Of a stretch of 64,000 nucleotides of DNA, positions 35,808 through 45,097 are shown piece after piece. Under the pieces are notes generated by a model. The model was not told where the DNA came from. It searched no databases and saw nothing but the letters and a program-made list of their open reading frames with translations. Positions within the stretch are counted from its first letter, which is position 1; each line of letters begins with the position of its first letter. Source of the stretch: Butyrivibrio sp. X503 (GTDB lineage Bacteria > Bacillota > Clostridia > Lachnospirales > Lachnospiraceae). The position numbers and the translations under genes are program-made. The DNA lies in the NCBI RefSeq assembly GCF_003625475.1, contig NZ_RAIQ01000001.1:496001-560000 (forward strand), read 5' to 3'.

Positions 35808-37100
35808 TTATTCTGCATTTTTAACTGAAATATAAACACTGACCGGCGCCTTGGCCTCCACTCCGTCAGGGAGTGTCCATTCAACTTCTGCACTGTACAT
35901 TCCTTCAGCCGGTTCAGTAAGGTTATTGTTCTTCAATACCTTGTTTATATCAACCGTTCCGGTTATTGTTTCCGGATTCAGCGTATTGATTTTACTCTCA
36001 AGTCCTTCAAGTGTCAAAGATACAGTTTCGTATTCTTTGTCATTGATCTCTACATCAAATCCTTCCGGAGTTTCTCCGACCGTAATATTCTTGATGCTGA
36101 CATCTACCGTCTTCTCAGCTATCGCACCGATATGGACAATTACGGTAGCCTTGCCGCTAAATTCCGGATTTCCGAATATCACTCCTTCAGGCAGATACTC
36201 TTCAAGATCGTATGTATGCGAAAGATTGTCTCTGAGTCCCGTAATGTCAAGGTCGTCAGCTTCTACAGTGATAGAATCTATATTCTTTAAAACATCTTTC
36301 TTGGCTGCAATAAGAACCTTTTGAGGGTTACTTGTGATCTCTCCCGTTCTCATATATCCTTCCGCCGGTTTCCCTGATATCGGAGGATATTTGATCGAAA
36401 CTGCCTTGGTACTGTAAATTGTGGCATGAATTCCGACCGATTTGATATTCATCTCTACATGCGATGAGCTCGGGTCTATCACCTCATCATTATTATCATA
36501 AAGAACTATATCGGCATTGGTATTAACCTCAGGAAGTCCCGATCTGACATCGACCTCCACAGCCGCTTTTTTAATATTTTTTATTACAGACTCAGGACCG
36601 CTGACTCTGACCATATTCTGGTCCAGATTAACGGGGCCGACAATATCGCCGCCTGTCAGTTCATCTTCTCCCAAAGTCGATGCTTTAATCTCCAGTGTCC
36701 TGGTCTCTTTCTTCTCGATGTTAAGTTTAACGACGTCAGAGCTCGGAGAAAAATTCTGAATCTTATCGTTAGACTTACTTGAAGAAAAATTAATGCTAAG
36801 TGTATTAAGGCTCGATATATCCTGTACATCAGCCGTCGCAATAATATTCTCTTTACTCAGGTTATCTATAACCGAACGGGGCGCAGAGACCTTGACCGAG
36901 CTTACCACATCGGATTCATCGAGAATAATGGGAATCTGTCCCTTCTTCTCTATCTGGTCAAACCCATTTATAGAAACCTGTATATTATAATAAGTTTTTG
37001 AAATCACAGGGTCATTTATGTTGGTTACCAAAAACCAAACAATAAAAGCAAACAAAAGCGACACCAGCTTAAGCACCCAGTTAGCCGTTAATTTCTTCAT
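35808..37100 (-). CDS. cdaR: YbbR-domain regulator of c-di-AMP synthesis
   Basis: A 430-residue exported regulatory protein with one N-terminal membrane helix ([19 protein letters not shown], about 10-28). Four YbbR-type beta domains follow, with repeated blocks such as [20 protein letters not shown] near residue 168. CdaR binds and modulates CdaA across the membrane. The start overlaps the cdaA stop as ATGA, and glmM follows, which is the conserved Firmicutes order. The name is shared with an unrelated sugar diacid regulator family. Confidence 0.94.
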   Translation of the reverse strand: MKKLTANWVLKLVSLLFAFIVWFLVTNINDPVISKTYYNIQVSINGFDQIEKKGQIPIILDESDVVSSVKVSAPRSVIDNLSKENIIATADVQDISSLNTLSINFSSSKSNDKIQNFSPSSDVVKLNIEKKETRTLEIKASTLGEDELTGGDIVGPVNLDQNMVRVSGPESVIKNIKKAAVEVDVRSGLPEVNTNADIVLYDNNDEVIDPSSSHVEMNIKSVGIHATIYSTKAVSIKYPPISGKPAEGYMRTGEITSNPQKVLIAAKKDVLKNIDSITVEADDLDITGLRDNLSHTYDLEEYLPEGVIFGNPEFSGKATVIVHIGAIAEKTVDVSIKNITVGETPEGFDVEINDKEYETVSLTLEGLESKINTLNPETITGTVDINKVLKNNNLTEPAEGMYSAEVEWTLPDGVEAKAPVSVYISVKNAE

Positions 37101-37969
37101 TTTTTCACCTTGGCCTTTCTGGCGAAGTACTTAATAGGTGCTTCCTCCTCATGCTTGTCCTGCAGGATTCTAAGTCTCTCGCGAAGCCTGTCACTGTCGA
37201 GTGCTCTTTCAAGCTCTCCTCCGTATGCCACGCTTATCTTACCTGTCTCCTCGGATACAATTATGGTAAGTGAATCTGTCACTTCGGAAACGCCGACGCC
37301 CGCACGATGTCTTGTTCCAAGTTCCTTTCCTATTCCCATATTGTCCGAAAGCGGAAGATAGCACGTAGCTGCAGTGATCCTGTCGCCTCTTATGATAACC
37401 GCACCGTCATGGAGCGGTGTGTTATGCTCAAAGATATTGATAAGAAGCTGGCTCGAAACCAAAGCATCAACATCAATTCCGGTTCTCTCAAACTCAGTGA
37501 GCGGGTGATTCTGCTCAATAACAATAAGCGCTCCGGTACGAACCTTGGCCATCTCCACACTTGCCTTGACAATCTCATTTAAGGTATTGTCGGAAAACCT
37601 TCCCGAAAATCTGGAATTACCAAGCGACAAGAAATTGGAGAAGAAATTCTTTCGTCCAAGCTCTTCAAGAGCCTTACGGAGCTCAGGTTGCAAAATAACA
37701 ACCATCGCAATGATCGCAATACTGAATACTCTCTCCACTATCCACAAGATAGTCGACATTTCCATCAGTGTTGCAATAAGAATAAAAACTATGATAACTA
37801 CAATTCCTTTTAGAAGCGACCAGAGTCTGGTGTTTTTTGCCCACACCAAAATATGATAAACCAGAAATGCGATAATTATAATTTCCAGAATATCAGGGAA
37901 TCTTGGGGTCGGCATATGCAGATTTGTTCTGTTGACATCAAAGAGAGACCAAAAATCAATCTGTTTCAT
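37097..37969 (-). CDS. cdaA: Diadenylate cyclase
   Basis: Makes cyclic di-AMP from two ATP. The 290 residues hold three N-terminal helices (about 30-95) and the DAC domain (about 120-260). The catalytic DGA motif is in TPLHDGAVIIRGD (residues 188-190), and GTRHRAGVG at about 218-226 is the RHR motif. Both are intact. It lies upstream of cdaR and glmM, with which it forms a complex. c-di-AMP controls potassium and turgor, fitting the neighbouring envelope genes. Confidence 0.97.
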   Translation of the reverse strand: MKQIDFWSLFDVNRTNLHMPTPRFPDILEIIIIAFLVYHILVWAKNTRLWSLLKGIVVIIVFILIATLMEMSTILWIVERVFSIAIIAMVVILQPELRKALEELGRKNFFSNFLSLGNSRFSGRFSDNTLNEIVKASVEMAKVRTGALIVIEQNHPLTEFERTGIDVDALVSSQLLINIFEHNTPLHDGAVIIRGDRITAATCYLPLSDNMGIGKELGTRHRAGVGVSEVTDSLTIIVSEETGKISVAYGGELERALDSDRLRERLRILQDKHEEEAPIKYFARKAKVKK

Positions 37970-37989
37970 ACTGCTTCCTTAGGATATAG

Positions 37990-38928
37990 TTAGCGCTGTC
38001 CTTTCGCGCGATTAATCTTTTTTACCCTTCTGTCGGGCGCTGTGAGAGTAACCTTGGGCACAGCCTTTACATAGTAATAATAATCATCATCCTCAAACTG
38101 AACTTTCTCTGTTCTTGAATAATCCAGATTAAAGGAGAAAAACTCTATTGCAAGTGTAAGGATTGCTGAGACTATCGTTCCCAATATGACTCCGGGAATG
38201 GAAATATCCGCCTTTGTTGCAACCGAACCGATAATAGTCACTATCGCAAGAACGATTGCTCCTGTTGTAATGGCGATCTTCCAGCAATTATCCATTGAAG
38301 ATCTGCGAATAACGTAAACAACCGCAATGGTGATTGCAAATGCTACGATCATTACCAGCATAGCCTTGTTTCCAAGCATTCCGGAGATCATTGTCTTGAA
38401 CTCCGTTGCTGCCGCTTCTACGTTTTCAGCTCCCGTTCCCACTGTATTCGACGAAAAATACGAGATCATAAATGATATTACAAGTCCGAATGAAACCGAA
38501 ACTATGGATACAGGCGTACCTATAAGACCTGCCGCGATCGGAACCACATACGGAATATGCAGGAAGAAAAGCAGTGGAGTAAGTAAAACTGCCAATGTGT
38601 CTTTTGGTGAAAATCTAAAATACAAAAGAAACATCAGAGCAAATACCACAAATGCAATAAGTGCACACTCTGCCGAAAGCGAGTACAAATGTCCCAATAT
38701 GAACAGAGCCGATACCACCACTATGAAATTGGCGGGAAGAATAGCACAAAGCAATGATGCCATAAGAACAATGGCAATATTGTTAAGGCTGCTCATAAAG
38801 CCTAGCTTACTGTTTATAACCGCTATAGAAATGAGCGCTAATAAAAACTTCCAAAAATATGTGATGTAAACTTCGTTTTTGATATAAAATTTTCTGATAT
38901 ATTGTTTGATTTCTAGTAATGCTGTCAT
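37990..38928 (-). CDS. Uncharacterised polytopic membrane protein in the cdaA operon
   Basis: A 312-residue integral membrane protein with about 8-9 helices and a Lys/Arg-rich C-terminal tail ending RRVKKINRAKGQR. It contains no recognised catalytic motif. The C-terminal cytosolic part EKVQFEDDDYYYYVKAVP is notable for a tyrosine run. It starts with AAAGGAAAGGTGAC, overlaps no gene, and ends 20 bases before cdaA. Together with the smaller protein upstream it forms a leader pair of the c-di-AMP operon. I do not recognise the family. Confidence 0.72.
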   Translation of the reverse strand: MTALLEIKQYIRKFYIKNEVYITYFWKFLLALISIAVINSKLGFMSSLNNIAIVLMASLLCAILPANFIVVVSALFILGHLYSLSAECALIAFVVFALMFLLYFRFSPKDTLAVLLTPLLFFLHIPYVVPIAAGLIGTPVSIVSVSFGLVISFMISYFSSNTVGTGAENVEAAATEFKTMISGMLGNKAMLVMIVAFAITIAVVYVIRRSSMDNCWKIAITTGAIVLAIVTIIGSVATKADISIPGVILGTIVSAILTLAIEFFSFNLDYSRTEKVQFEDDDYYYYVKAVPKVTLTAPDRRVKKINRAKGQR

Positions 38929-38929
38929 G

Positions 38930-39325
38930 TCACCTTTCCTTTTCGTACATTCTGGCCAGTCTCTTTAAATCCCCGTAATACCCCTTCATACTCTTACGCA
39001 TCTTGGAATAGCGATATGAATAGACGACGTAAGATATAAGAGAATACACGCCAACAAGCAGGAGGTAGTAAATCAACAGCCTCCTGCCGGTATTCAATAA
39101 ATTATCCGTATTGTAAACATCTGCCAAGACTTTCTCAAAGTCATACAGCACATAGGTTCCGACGAATATGACAAAGACGATTGTGGCGCTTATTACGGAT
39201 TTAATGACATTTAGTCCGATATAATCACTCTTGAAATATGAATTGATCGCATCGTTCTTTTTACCTTCGCGGTCTATGAACGCAGCCATCCTTGTCATCA
39301 AGATGACTTTTTCTTCATTTAACAT
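38930..39325 (-). CDS. Small hypothetical membrane protein in the cdaA operon
   Basis: A 131-residue protein with two membrane helices, at about 39-60 (VISATIVFVIFVGTYVLYDF) and about 84-105, and a basic cytosolic tail with KMRKSMKGYYGDLKRLARMY. Both ends would be inside. AAGGAG lies directly before the start. Its stop is one base from the start of the next membrane gene, so the pair is co-translated. No domain is recognised. The context suggests a structural or regulatory role linked to cdaA rather than a free enzyme. Confidence 0.7.
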   Translation of the reverse strand: MLNEEKVILMTRMAAFIDREGKKNDAINSYFKSDYIGLNVIKSVISATIVFVIFVGTYVLYDFEKVLADVYNTDNLLNTGRRLLIYYLLLVGVYSLISYVVYSYRYSKMRKSMKGYYGDLKRLARMYEKER

Positions 39326-39334
39326 TCTTGCTCC

Positions 39335-39742
39335 TTAAGTATCCAGGAAGCGCATTCCGGCCTTATTGTCCTTTTTAATGGGCTGTTCGAGTACAGGCTT
39401 AGGCTTGGCAAATGTGTTGTTAAGGTTATTTGCCATCTTTGCCTTACATTTGGCACAAAATCTTCCTGTTAGTATTGACTCTCCGCAGCTTTCACATTGA
39501 AGCTGAATCGGTGAGCCTTCAGCAAACATCAGTCTCTCCTCGCGGATCCACTGCTGGATTTGCTTGGATGATACTTCATTATCTTCTGCTATCTGTTTCA
39601 AACTTGCACGCGGATTATCCGCAATATACTGCTTAACCTTCTGGAAATCCTCTTCTATAGCCTTTTTGCAAGGTTCGCAGATTGTCTGACCACCGATGTA
39701 ATTAAACATCTTACCGCATCTTGAACAATTCCGTAAGTTCAT
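39335..39742 (-). CDS. yvyF: YvyF-like flagellar operon protein
   Basis: A 135-residue zinc-finger protein of the YvyF/TIGR03826 type. The N-terminus has CSRCGKMFNYIGGQTICEPC at about 6-25 (two CxxC pairs). A helical HTH-like segment (ASLKQIAEDNEVSSKQIQQW) lies near 45-64, and the C-terminal ribbon CESCGESILTGRFCAKC near 82-98. The start at 39742 is 8 bases after GGAGG; the frame's earlier TTG lies in the ribosome site. In Bacillus it stands after comFC in the competence/flagellar region, and the same order is seen here. Confidence 0.85.
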   Translation of the reverse strand: MNLRNCSRCGKMFNYIGGQTICEPCKKAIEEDFQKVKQYIADNPRASLKQIAEDNEVSSKQIQQWIREERLMFAEGSPIQLQCESCGESILTGRFCAKCKAKMANNLNNTFAKPKPVLEQPIKKDNKAGMRFLDT

Positions 39743-39762
39743 AAACATGACCTCCAATTTTG

Positions 39763-40530
39763 TTAAGTAGTCTGCCCTATGGCAAGTGTCAGAACATATA
39801 TCCTGTCCGTCCCTGTCATACGAAACTCATGGGCGATCTCATCAACGGTACTTCCTGTTGTGTAGATGTCATCGATAATAAGTATGCACTTAAATTTTAC
39901 ATCATTTCGTACTATATTAAAAGCCTTTTTCAAATTATTGCGCCGTGCTCCGGCGTCCAAACCCTTCATGGGCACTGTATTTTTGACTCTTTTTATCACA
40001 TTAACGTAAGTGGGTATGCCAAATCTCTTTGACAATCTCTCGGCATACACTTCCGCCTGGTTATATCCCCTGTCGTTTTTCTTCTTTTCATACATCGGAA
40101 CCGGGATAATTGCCTGGATTCCAAGACTTTTCAGTTTTTTCCCCAGTCTTTTTTCGGTTACTTGTGCGTAGTAGTCCGCATATTCGCGTCTTCCGGCGTA
40201 TTTGAACCTGTAGATCGATCCGGAAATGCTCCTATACTCGAACAGCGAAAAGCCTCTGTCAAAATAATAGCTTCTTTTCCTGCAATCCGCGCAGTACTCC
40301 TCTTCTTTTTCCGCCTTTGCAAGCGGCTTACCGCATTTCATACACAGTGCACCCTTCACTGGTCTTGGTTTTTTCGCACAATCTGCATGAACAAAGCCCC
40401 CTCTCGCAATTTTCCCTTTTGAATATATAAAAGGAGGGACTATATCGTCGCACACAGGGCATCTTCTTGGAAAAAAGATATCGAATACGATGCTCTTTGT
40501 TTCTTTATATTCTTTATTCTCTGTCAACAT
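39763..40530 (-). CDS. ComF family protein (phosphoribosyltransferase-like)
   Basis: A 255-residue competence-type protein. The N-terminus has a zinc finger with CPVCDD and two further Cys pairs (CMKCGK, CADCRK). The C-terminal half is a phosphoribosyltransferase fold with CILIIDDIYTTGSTVDE near residue 221. ComF proteins are needed for DNA uptake, probably in single-strand handling. The start ATG overlaps the recD2 end, so translation is coupled to the helicase upstream. A downstream YvyF completes the order recD2, comF, yvyF. Confidence 0.9.
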   Translation of the reverse strand: MLTENKEYKETKSIVFDIFFPRRCPVCDDIVPPFIYSKGKIARGGFVHADCAKKPRPVKGALCMKCGKPLAKAEKEEEYCADCRKRSYYFDRGFSLFEYRSISGSIYRFKYAGRREYADYYAQVTEKRLGKKLKSLGIQAIIPVPMYEKKKNDRGYNQAEVYAERLSKRFGIPTYVNVIKRVKNTVPMKGLDAGARRNNLKKAFNIVRNDVKFKCILIIDDIYTTGSTVDEIAHEFRMTGTDRIYVLTLAIGQTT

Positions 40531-42772
40531 CAAATACTTCTTTTATTCTATCCGCAAGTCCCGTATATCGCTTTAGCTGCTGCTCATTATCAACCATGTT
40601 CATAAGCGTAGCGCTGCTTCCCAATATACATACCGTGCTCTTCGCTCTTGTAACCGCCGTATACAAAAGATTGCGGTTAAGAAGCATCCTCGGCCCGCCC
40701 AATATAGGCATTATGACTGCCGGATATTCACTTCCTTGAGATTTATGGATCGTTATGGCATAGGACAGCTCTATCTCATCAAGCTCCGAAAAAGGATACC
40801 TGACTCTTCTGTTCTCATCAAATTCCACTACTACATCCTGGGAATATTCATTTATCTCTTTTACTATTCCCATATCGCCGTTAAAAACACCCATTCCCGA
40901 ATCTATCGGAATGTTGTATTTGCCTATCACTTCCCATTGTGCCTGATAGTTGTTCCTTATCTGCATCACCTTGTCGCCTTCCCTTATGAGCTGGTCGCCG
41001 TAAGCATGCTCTTTTTTGGAAGACTCGGGTGGATTTAAGTACTTCTGAAGCACCTGATTGAGCTGTATCGCTCCCAATGGACCTTTTTTCATAGGTGTAA
41101 GAACCTGTATATCAAGAGGTCCCGCATCAACATAACCGGGAAGTTTGTCTCTGATAAGCTGTATCATATGCTTATATATGACATCGGCATCACTTCTTTC
41201 CAGGAAAAAGAAATCCTTACTCTTATTATTCAGAACAGGCTTCTCTCCATTGTGTATCCTGTGGGCATTCATTACTATATCGCTCTCTTCTGCCTGTCTG
41301 AAGATCTTCTTAAGATAGATTGTCGGAAACTCACCGCTGTTTATCAGATCTCCGAGTATCTGCCCCGGTCCGACGCTTGGAAGCTGCGAGCTGTCACCTA
41401 CAAGTATCAGATGAACACCGGGTACGAGAGCCTTTAATAATGCCGTGAAAAGGTGTGTATCTACCATCGACATTTCGTCTATGATGATCGCATCCGCCTC
41501 AAGTGGATTATCCGAGTTTTTCTCAAATCTGACTCCTGATTGTCTGTCATCCTCTTCAACCTGCCCGGTAACCTCCAGCAGTCTGTGTATGGTCCTCGCC
41601 TCATATCCCGTAGCTTCCGTCATTCTCTTGGCCGCCCTTCCGGTAGGCGCGGCAAGCATTATATCAAGGCCTTCACTCGCGTAGTAATTGATTATCGTAT
41701 TGATCGTGGTCGTCTTACCCGTTCCGGGACCCCCGGTTATTATTACAATCCCGTTGGATATGCTCTTAAGAACAGCCTCTCTTTGCAATTCATCAAGTTC
41801 AATGCCTTTTCTCTTCTCTATATCAAGAATTCTCTTTTTGTACGCTTCTTCCTCCGCAGTCGTGATCCTCTCGGAAATATTGAGTTCATGAAGCATAACC
41901 GCACATGCCTGCTCTTCGTAGTAATATCCCGAAGCATAGATATTTTCTCCATTTTTGCAAACAAGCTTTTTATCCATTATGAGATTATCGATCTGCGTCA
42001 TTATCGAGTCTGTGTCTATATAATCCTCCGGACCGTTTCTAAGAAGCAGCTCTGTCTTATCGATCAATTCCTTCCTCGGAAGATAAGTATTTCCATCCAT
42101 TGAAGACTGCAACAGAGTATAAAGAATACCGCTTCTGATGCGATATTCCGAATCCACTCGTATTCCCACTTTGCCTGCTATCTCATCAGCGATCTTAAAG
42201 CCGATTCCGCTTATGTCATCTGCGAGTCTATAAGGGTTTTCCTTTAATATTCCGTATATTCCGGTACCGTATCTGTTATAGATCTTTACAGACATGGCGT
42301 TGCTTATACCGTACTGCTGAAGGAATATCATAGCATCGCGCATTTCCCTCTTCTCGGCCATCTGCATCGCTATGTCTATTGCCTTTTTTTCGCTTATTCC
42401 CTTTACTTCCGCAAGTCTTTCGGGTTCATCTTCTATGATCCTAAACGTATCGTTTCCGAACTTCTTGACTATCCTTGCCGCCAGAGCCTCTCCGATTCCT
42501 CTGATAGCGCCCGATCCAAGATATCTTTGCATAGATACGGCGTCATCCGGAATAGAGATTTTGTAATGTTCTGATTTCAGCTGATGTCCATAGACAGGAT
42601 GATCGACAAAAGTACCGGTTATCTCAAGGGTATCGCCGATATCGACATCCTTAAAATTACCGGTGCAGGTAAGTTCATCATCCTCTGTGACAAGATTGAG
42701 TACAGCGTAGCCGTTTTCCTCGTTCTTATATATAAAATGTTCTACATAACCTTTTATTGTTTCGTTTTCCAT
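40514..42772 (-). CDS. recD2: SF1B DNA helicase, RecD2 type
   Basis: A 752-residue 5'-3' helicase of the RecD2/YrrC family, which acts in recombination and mismatch repair without RecB/RecC. N-terminal OB-like and helix-hairpin-helix parts precede the motor. Walker A is ITGGPGTGKTTTINT near residue 350, Walker B IIDEMSMVDTHLF near 430, and ATP/DNA motifs QVLTPMKKGPLGA and YAITIHKSQGSEYP lie further on. The ATG at 42772 lacks any ribosome site but is only nine bases after a TATACT -10, so the message may be leaderless. Confidence 0.93.
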   Translation of the reverse strand: MENETIKGYVEHFIYKNEENGYAVLNLVTEDDELTCTGNFKDVDIGDTLEITGTFVDHPVYGHQLKSEHYKISIPDDAVSMQRYLGSGAIRGIGEALAARIVKKFGNDTFRIIEDEPERLAEVKGISEKKAIDIAMQMAEKREMRDAMIFLQQYGISNAMSVKIYNRYGTGIYGILKENPYRLADDISGIGFKIADEIAGKVGIRVDSEYRIRSGILYTLLQSSMDGNTYLPRKELIDKTELLLRNGPEDYIDTDSIMTQIDNLIMDKKLVCKNGENIYASGYYYEEQACAVMLHELNISERITTAEEEAYKKRILDIEKRKGIELDELQREAVLKSISNGIVIITGGPGTGKTTTINTIINYYASEGLDIMLAAPTGRAAKRMTEATGYEARTIHRLLEVTGQVEEDDRQSGVRFEKNSDNPLEADAIIIDEMSMVDTHLFTALLKALVPGVHLILVGDSSQLPSVGPGQILGDLINSGEFPTIYLKKIFRQAEESDIVMNAHRIHNGEKPVLNNKSKDFFFLERSDADVIYKHMIQLIRDKLPGYVDAGPLDIQVLTPMKKGPLGAIQLNQVLQKYLNPPESSKKEHAYGDQLIREGDKVMQIRNNYQAQWEVIGKYNIPIDSGMGVFNGDMGIVKEINEYSQDVVVEFDENRRVRYPFSELDEIELSYAITIHKSQGSEYPAVIMPILGGPRMLLNRNLLYTAVTRAKSTVCILGSSATLMNMVDNEQQLKRYTGLADRIKEVFDVDRE

Positions 42773-42781
42773 AGTGAATAT

Positions 42782-42791
42782 AGTATAGCAC
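42782..42791 (-). promoter_or_regulatory. Extended -10 promoter of recD2, possibly giving a leaderless mRNA
   Basis: On the minus strand TGCTATACT is an extended -10. Transcription would start about three bases before the recD2 ATG at 42772. The sequence TTGAGC within the upstream terminator stem is the nearest -35 match, with a short 14-bp spacer, so the promoter may rely on the extended -10. No Shine-Dalgarno-like purine run lies between. Confidence 0.5.
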
Positions 42792-42834
42792 AATAAAAAG
42801 CGCTCAATTCTTAAGTTTTCTTAAGAATTGAGCG
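42792..42834 (-). terminator. Terminator of the mreB-flagellar block
   Basis: A 15-bp perfect stem (42801-42815 with 42820-42834) with a 4-nt loop is followed on the minus strand by CTTTTTATT. It closes the flagellar genes. The recD2 promoter starts within its 3' flank. Confidence 0.88.
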
Positions 42835-42849
42835 TCTGATTTTTCTTCT

Positions 42850-43245
42850 TTATTCATCCTTTTTTTCAGAGGCATCAGGTATGTCATAATTGCGCTTAAG
42901 ATTCTCATAAAGCATCTTTGCAAAGCCATTACTCTGAGAATCTACAGAATCGGCACATATATCCTGAAGAGTTTGATCCTTAAAGAAATTGACCAAAGTG
43001 TTTGTGGATCTGTCCTGAGTATCAGGTTTAAGTGCATCTACAGATTTCTGCATCTCTTTATACATCTGCTCAAGAAAATATGCTTCAAACCCTTTACATG
43101 CTGCCCAGAGCTCTTCATCTGTTGATTCCTTGGATGTTGATGAAATCTTGTCCTGAAGCATCGATGCGGAAGCGTTCTTGCTTTCCTGCATTGCATATTC
43201 GGTTATAGCAGTGGCATTAAGCCCCTTTACATCAAATCCTGCCAT
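42850..43245 (-). CDS. Flagellar rod-binding protein (FlgJ N-terminal type)
   Basis: A 131-residue protein matching the rod-binding domain of FlgJ, without the muramidase half: WAACKGFEAYFLEQMYKEMQ at about 48-67, and FKDQTLQDICADSVDSQSNG near 90-109. Such short proteins assist assembly of the flagellar rod through the wall. It follows FlhP by 14 bases and is the last gene before the terminator at 42792-42834. In Firmicutes the muramidase is supplied by another enzyme. Confidence 0.84.
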   Translation of the reverse strand: MAGFDVKGLNATAITEYAMQESKNASASMLQDKISSTSKESTDEELWAACKGFEAYFLEQMYKEMQKSVDALKPDTQDRSTNTLVNFFKDQTLQDICADSVDSQSNGFAKMLYENLKRNYDIPDASEKKDE

Positions 43246-43259
43246 ATCTATTCCTCATC

Positions 43260-44093
43260 TTATCTCTTAAGGCCGTTAGCTGTCTGCATCATCTCGTCAG
43301 TTGTCTGGATTGCTGTTGAGTTCATCTCATATGCTCTCTGTGCAACGATAAGATTAACCATCTCGGTTGCAACATTAACGTTTGAACCTTCAAGATATCC
43401 CTGAACGATCTCACTTCTCTTCATCTCTGCATCGCCTTCGAGCTCCGAAATAGCCTCGCCGCTTGCTGCAGTCTCCTGCCATGCTGCGCTTCCGACTCTC
43501 TCAAGTCCCTCTCTGTTTCTGAACTGCCAAAGCCCGATCTGAGCATCGCCTACCTGCTGAGGAACACCGTCCTCATCGGGATAATATATCTTTCCGTCAC
43601 CGCCGATGGTAATACGGCTTGCAACCGCGTTGCTCTCTACCAGAATAGGATTTAAATTCGCATCAAGAACAGGGTTTCCTTCTGCTGTTGTAAGCTCAAG
43701 AACATTACCGCCCGTCTCCTGAAGTGCCCATGTGAAGTTACCGTTTCTGGTATACTGCACTGTCTCTCCATCTGCTGCCATGTAAGCAAAGAAACCGTCT
43801 CCGCTTATGGCAAGAGCCGCCGGGTTGTCACTGTTCTGGAAAGAACCCTGTGAAAAGAACTGATTTATTGTTGAAGTACGAACACCAAGTCCAACCTGTG
43901 AATTGGTTGGCTTAGGCGCACCGTTGGCTGTCGTAGTTACAGTTTGCAGCTCCTGATATAAAAGGGACTTAAACTGTGCTCCCTGTGCCTTATAGCCTAC
44001 TGTATTAACATTAGCCAAGTTGTTGGAAATTGTATCTACATTAGTCTGCTGGGCGTTCATTCCTGTAGCTGCTGACCATAAACTTCTAACCAT
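43260..44093 (-). CDS. flgG: Flagellar hook-basal body protein (FlgG/FlhP type)
   Basis: A 277-residue flagellar rod protein. The N-terminal motif SAATGMNAQQTNVDTISNNL (about 7-26) and ANVNTVGYKAQ match the rod/hook signature, AISGDGFFAY near residue 99 is the middle block, and the C-terminal VNVATEMVNLIVAQRAYEMN is conserved in FlgG. It is the second of two FlgG-type genes that follow mreB/mbl, the order known as flhO-flhP in Bacillus. A GCCGATAT motif 64 bases upstream resembles a sigma-D -10. Confidence 0.92.
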   Translation of the reverse strand: MVRSLWSAATGMNAQQTNVDTISNNLANVNTVGYKAQGAQFKSLLYQELQTVTTTANGAPKPTNSQVGLGVRTSTINQFFSQGSFQNSDNPAALAISGDGFFAYMAADGETVQYTRNGNFTWALQETGGNVLELTTAEGNPVLDANLNPILVESNAVASRITIGGDGKIYYPDEDGVPQQVGDAQIGLWQFRNREGLERVGSAAWQETAASGEAISELEGDAEMKRSEIVQGYLEGSNVNVATEMVNLIVAQRAYEMNSTAIQTTDEMMQTANGLKR

Positions 44094-44156
44094 GTGTCAC
44101 CTCCGATAATCAAGTTACCGTCCTCCGTGACTGGTAATTTTCATCTCTCTGATATA

Positions 44157-44164
44157 ATATCGGC
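44157..44164 (-). promoter_or_regulatory. Candidate sigma-D -10 box before the FlgG/FlhP gene
   Basis: GCCGATAT on the minus strand is a perfect match to the sigma-D (flagellar) -10. No TAAA is found at the normal 15-bp distance; the nearest one is about 11 bp upstream. An AT-rich hairpin precedes it. Confidence 0.35.
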
Positions 44165-44202
44165 AAAAACCGCGTTTTAAATTATAAAATTTTTATAAAA
44201 TT

Positions 44203-45033
44203 TTATCCCATTCTGCCAAGCTGGTTAGCCGCAATATCGAGTGTATCATCTATTGTAGTGATAACTCTCTGGTTTGTATCGTAATTTCTCTGTACCGCGA
44301 TCATGTTGACCATCTCATCAACTACAGATACATTGGACTGCTCCAAAAATCCCGCATAAATCTGGCCGTTTGCCTCAACGGGAGCAGTGCCTTCTATCGG
44401 AATAAACATATTCTCGCCGTAATGCTCCAGATTGTTATAAGCAATCCTTCCATCGGGATGTATAGTCTTTTCAAAATCGAAAAGACCTATTCTGGCAACT
44501 ACATCTCCGTCCTGAATAACATCTCCCAATGTATTGATCTCTACGGGAAGATTAGGATCGATCTCTATATGTCCTCCGTCCTGCGAAAGAACAAAGTCGC
44601 CATCCTGTGTAACAAGGGCACCTTCTGAGGTAAGTGTGAAGTTACCGTCTCTTGTGTACATTATATCTGTTTGACTGGGAACATCTCTTTCGATGTTCAC
44701 GGCCTTATTTGTATATTCGATTCCAAAGAATCCGTATCCGCCGATAGCAAGATCAAACTTGTTGTTTGTCTCCTTCATCGGTCCTTCCGACCAATCAACA
44801 TAGCCTTCGCCAATCTTAACACCCGGATTAATAATGCCCAGTCCACGGGCTGTGAACGGGGCATCAGTATAATCTTTGATTTTGAGCGCAAGCTGATCAC
44901 TGAAAGACTGTGCAGTTGCGCCTTCCTTTTTGTATCCGTTGGTATTGGCATTAGCAAGATTGTTGGTGAGCACATCCATTCTGTGCTGTTCATTGATCAT
45001 TCCAGTGTAAGCTGTGTATAGACCTTTTACCAT
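44203..45033 (-). CDS. flhO: Flagellar hook-basal body protein (FlhO/FlgF type)
   Basis: A 276-residue rod protein with the N-terminal signature YTAYTGMINEQHRMDVLTNN (about 6-25), then LANANTNGYKKEG. The middle block reads FDLAIGGYGFFG near 92, and the C-terminal motif SNVSVVDEMVNMIAVQRNYD near 233. It is closest to FlgF/FlhO and less like the distal-rod FlgG. It lies 64 bases after the MreB/Mbl gene and before FlhP, the mbl-flhO-flhP order. Coexpression would link wall growth with rod assembly. Confidence 0.88.
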   Translation of the reverse strand: MVKGLYTAYTGMINEQHRMDVLTNNLANANTNGYKKEGATAQSFSDQLALKIKDYTDAPFTARGLGIINPGVKIGEGYVDWSEGPMKETNNKFDLAIGGYGFFGIEYTNKAVNIERDVPSQTDIMYTRDGNFTLTSEGALVTQDGDFVLSQDGGHIEIDPNLPVEINTLGDVIQDGDVVARIGLFDFEKTIHPDGRIAYNNLEHYGENMFIPIEGTAPVEANGQIYAGFLEQSNVSVVDEMVNMIAVQRNYDTNQRVITTIDDTLDIAANQLGRMG

Positions 45034-45097
45034 ACAATTTCACCTCATACCGTCCTGGTCTTACTATCCATTCAATCCATGAACGGCGCTGTAGTTT

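Noticed and set aside
41540..42103. 187-residue plus-strand frame inside recD2
   Set aside because: Shadow of recD2 codons; no ribosome site or domain.
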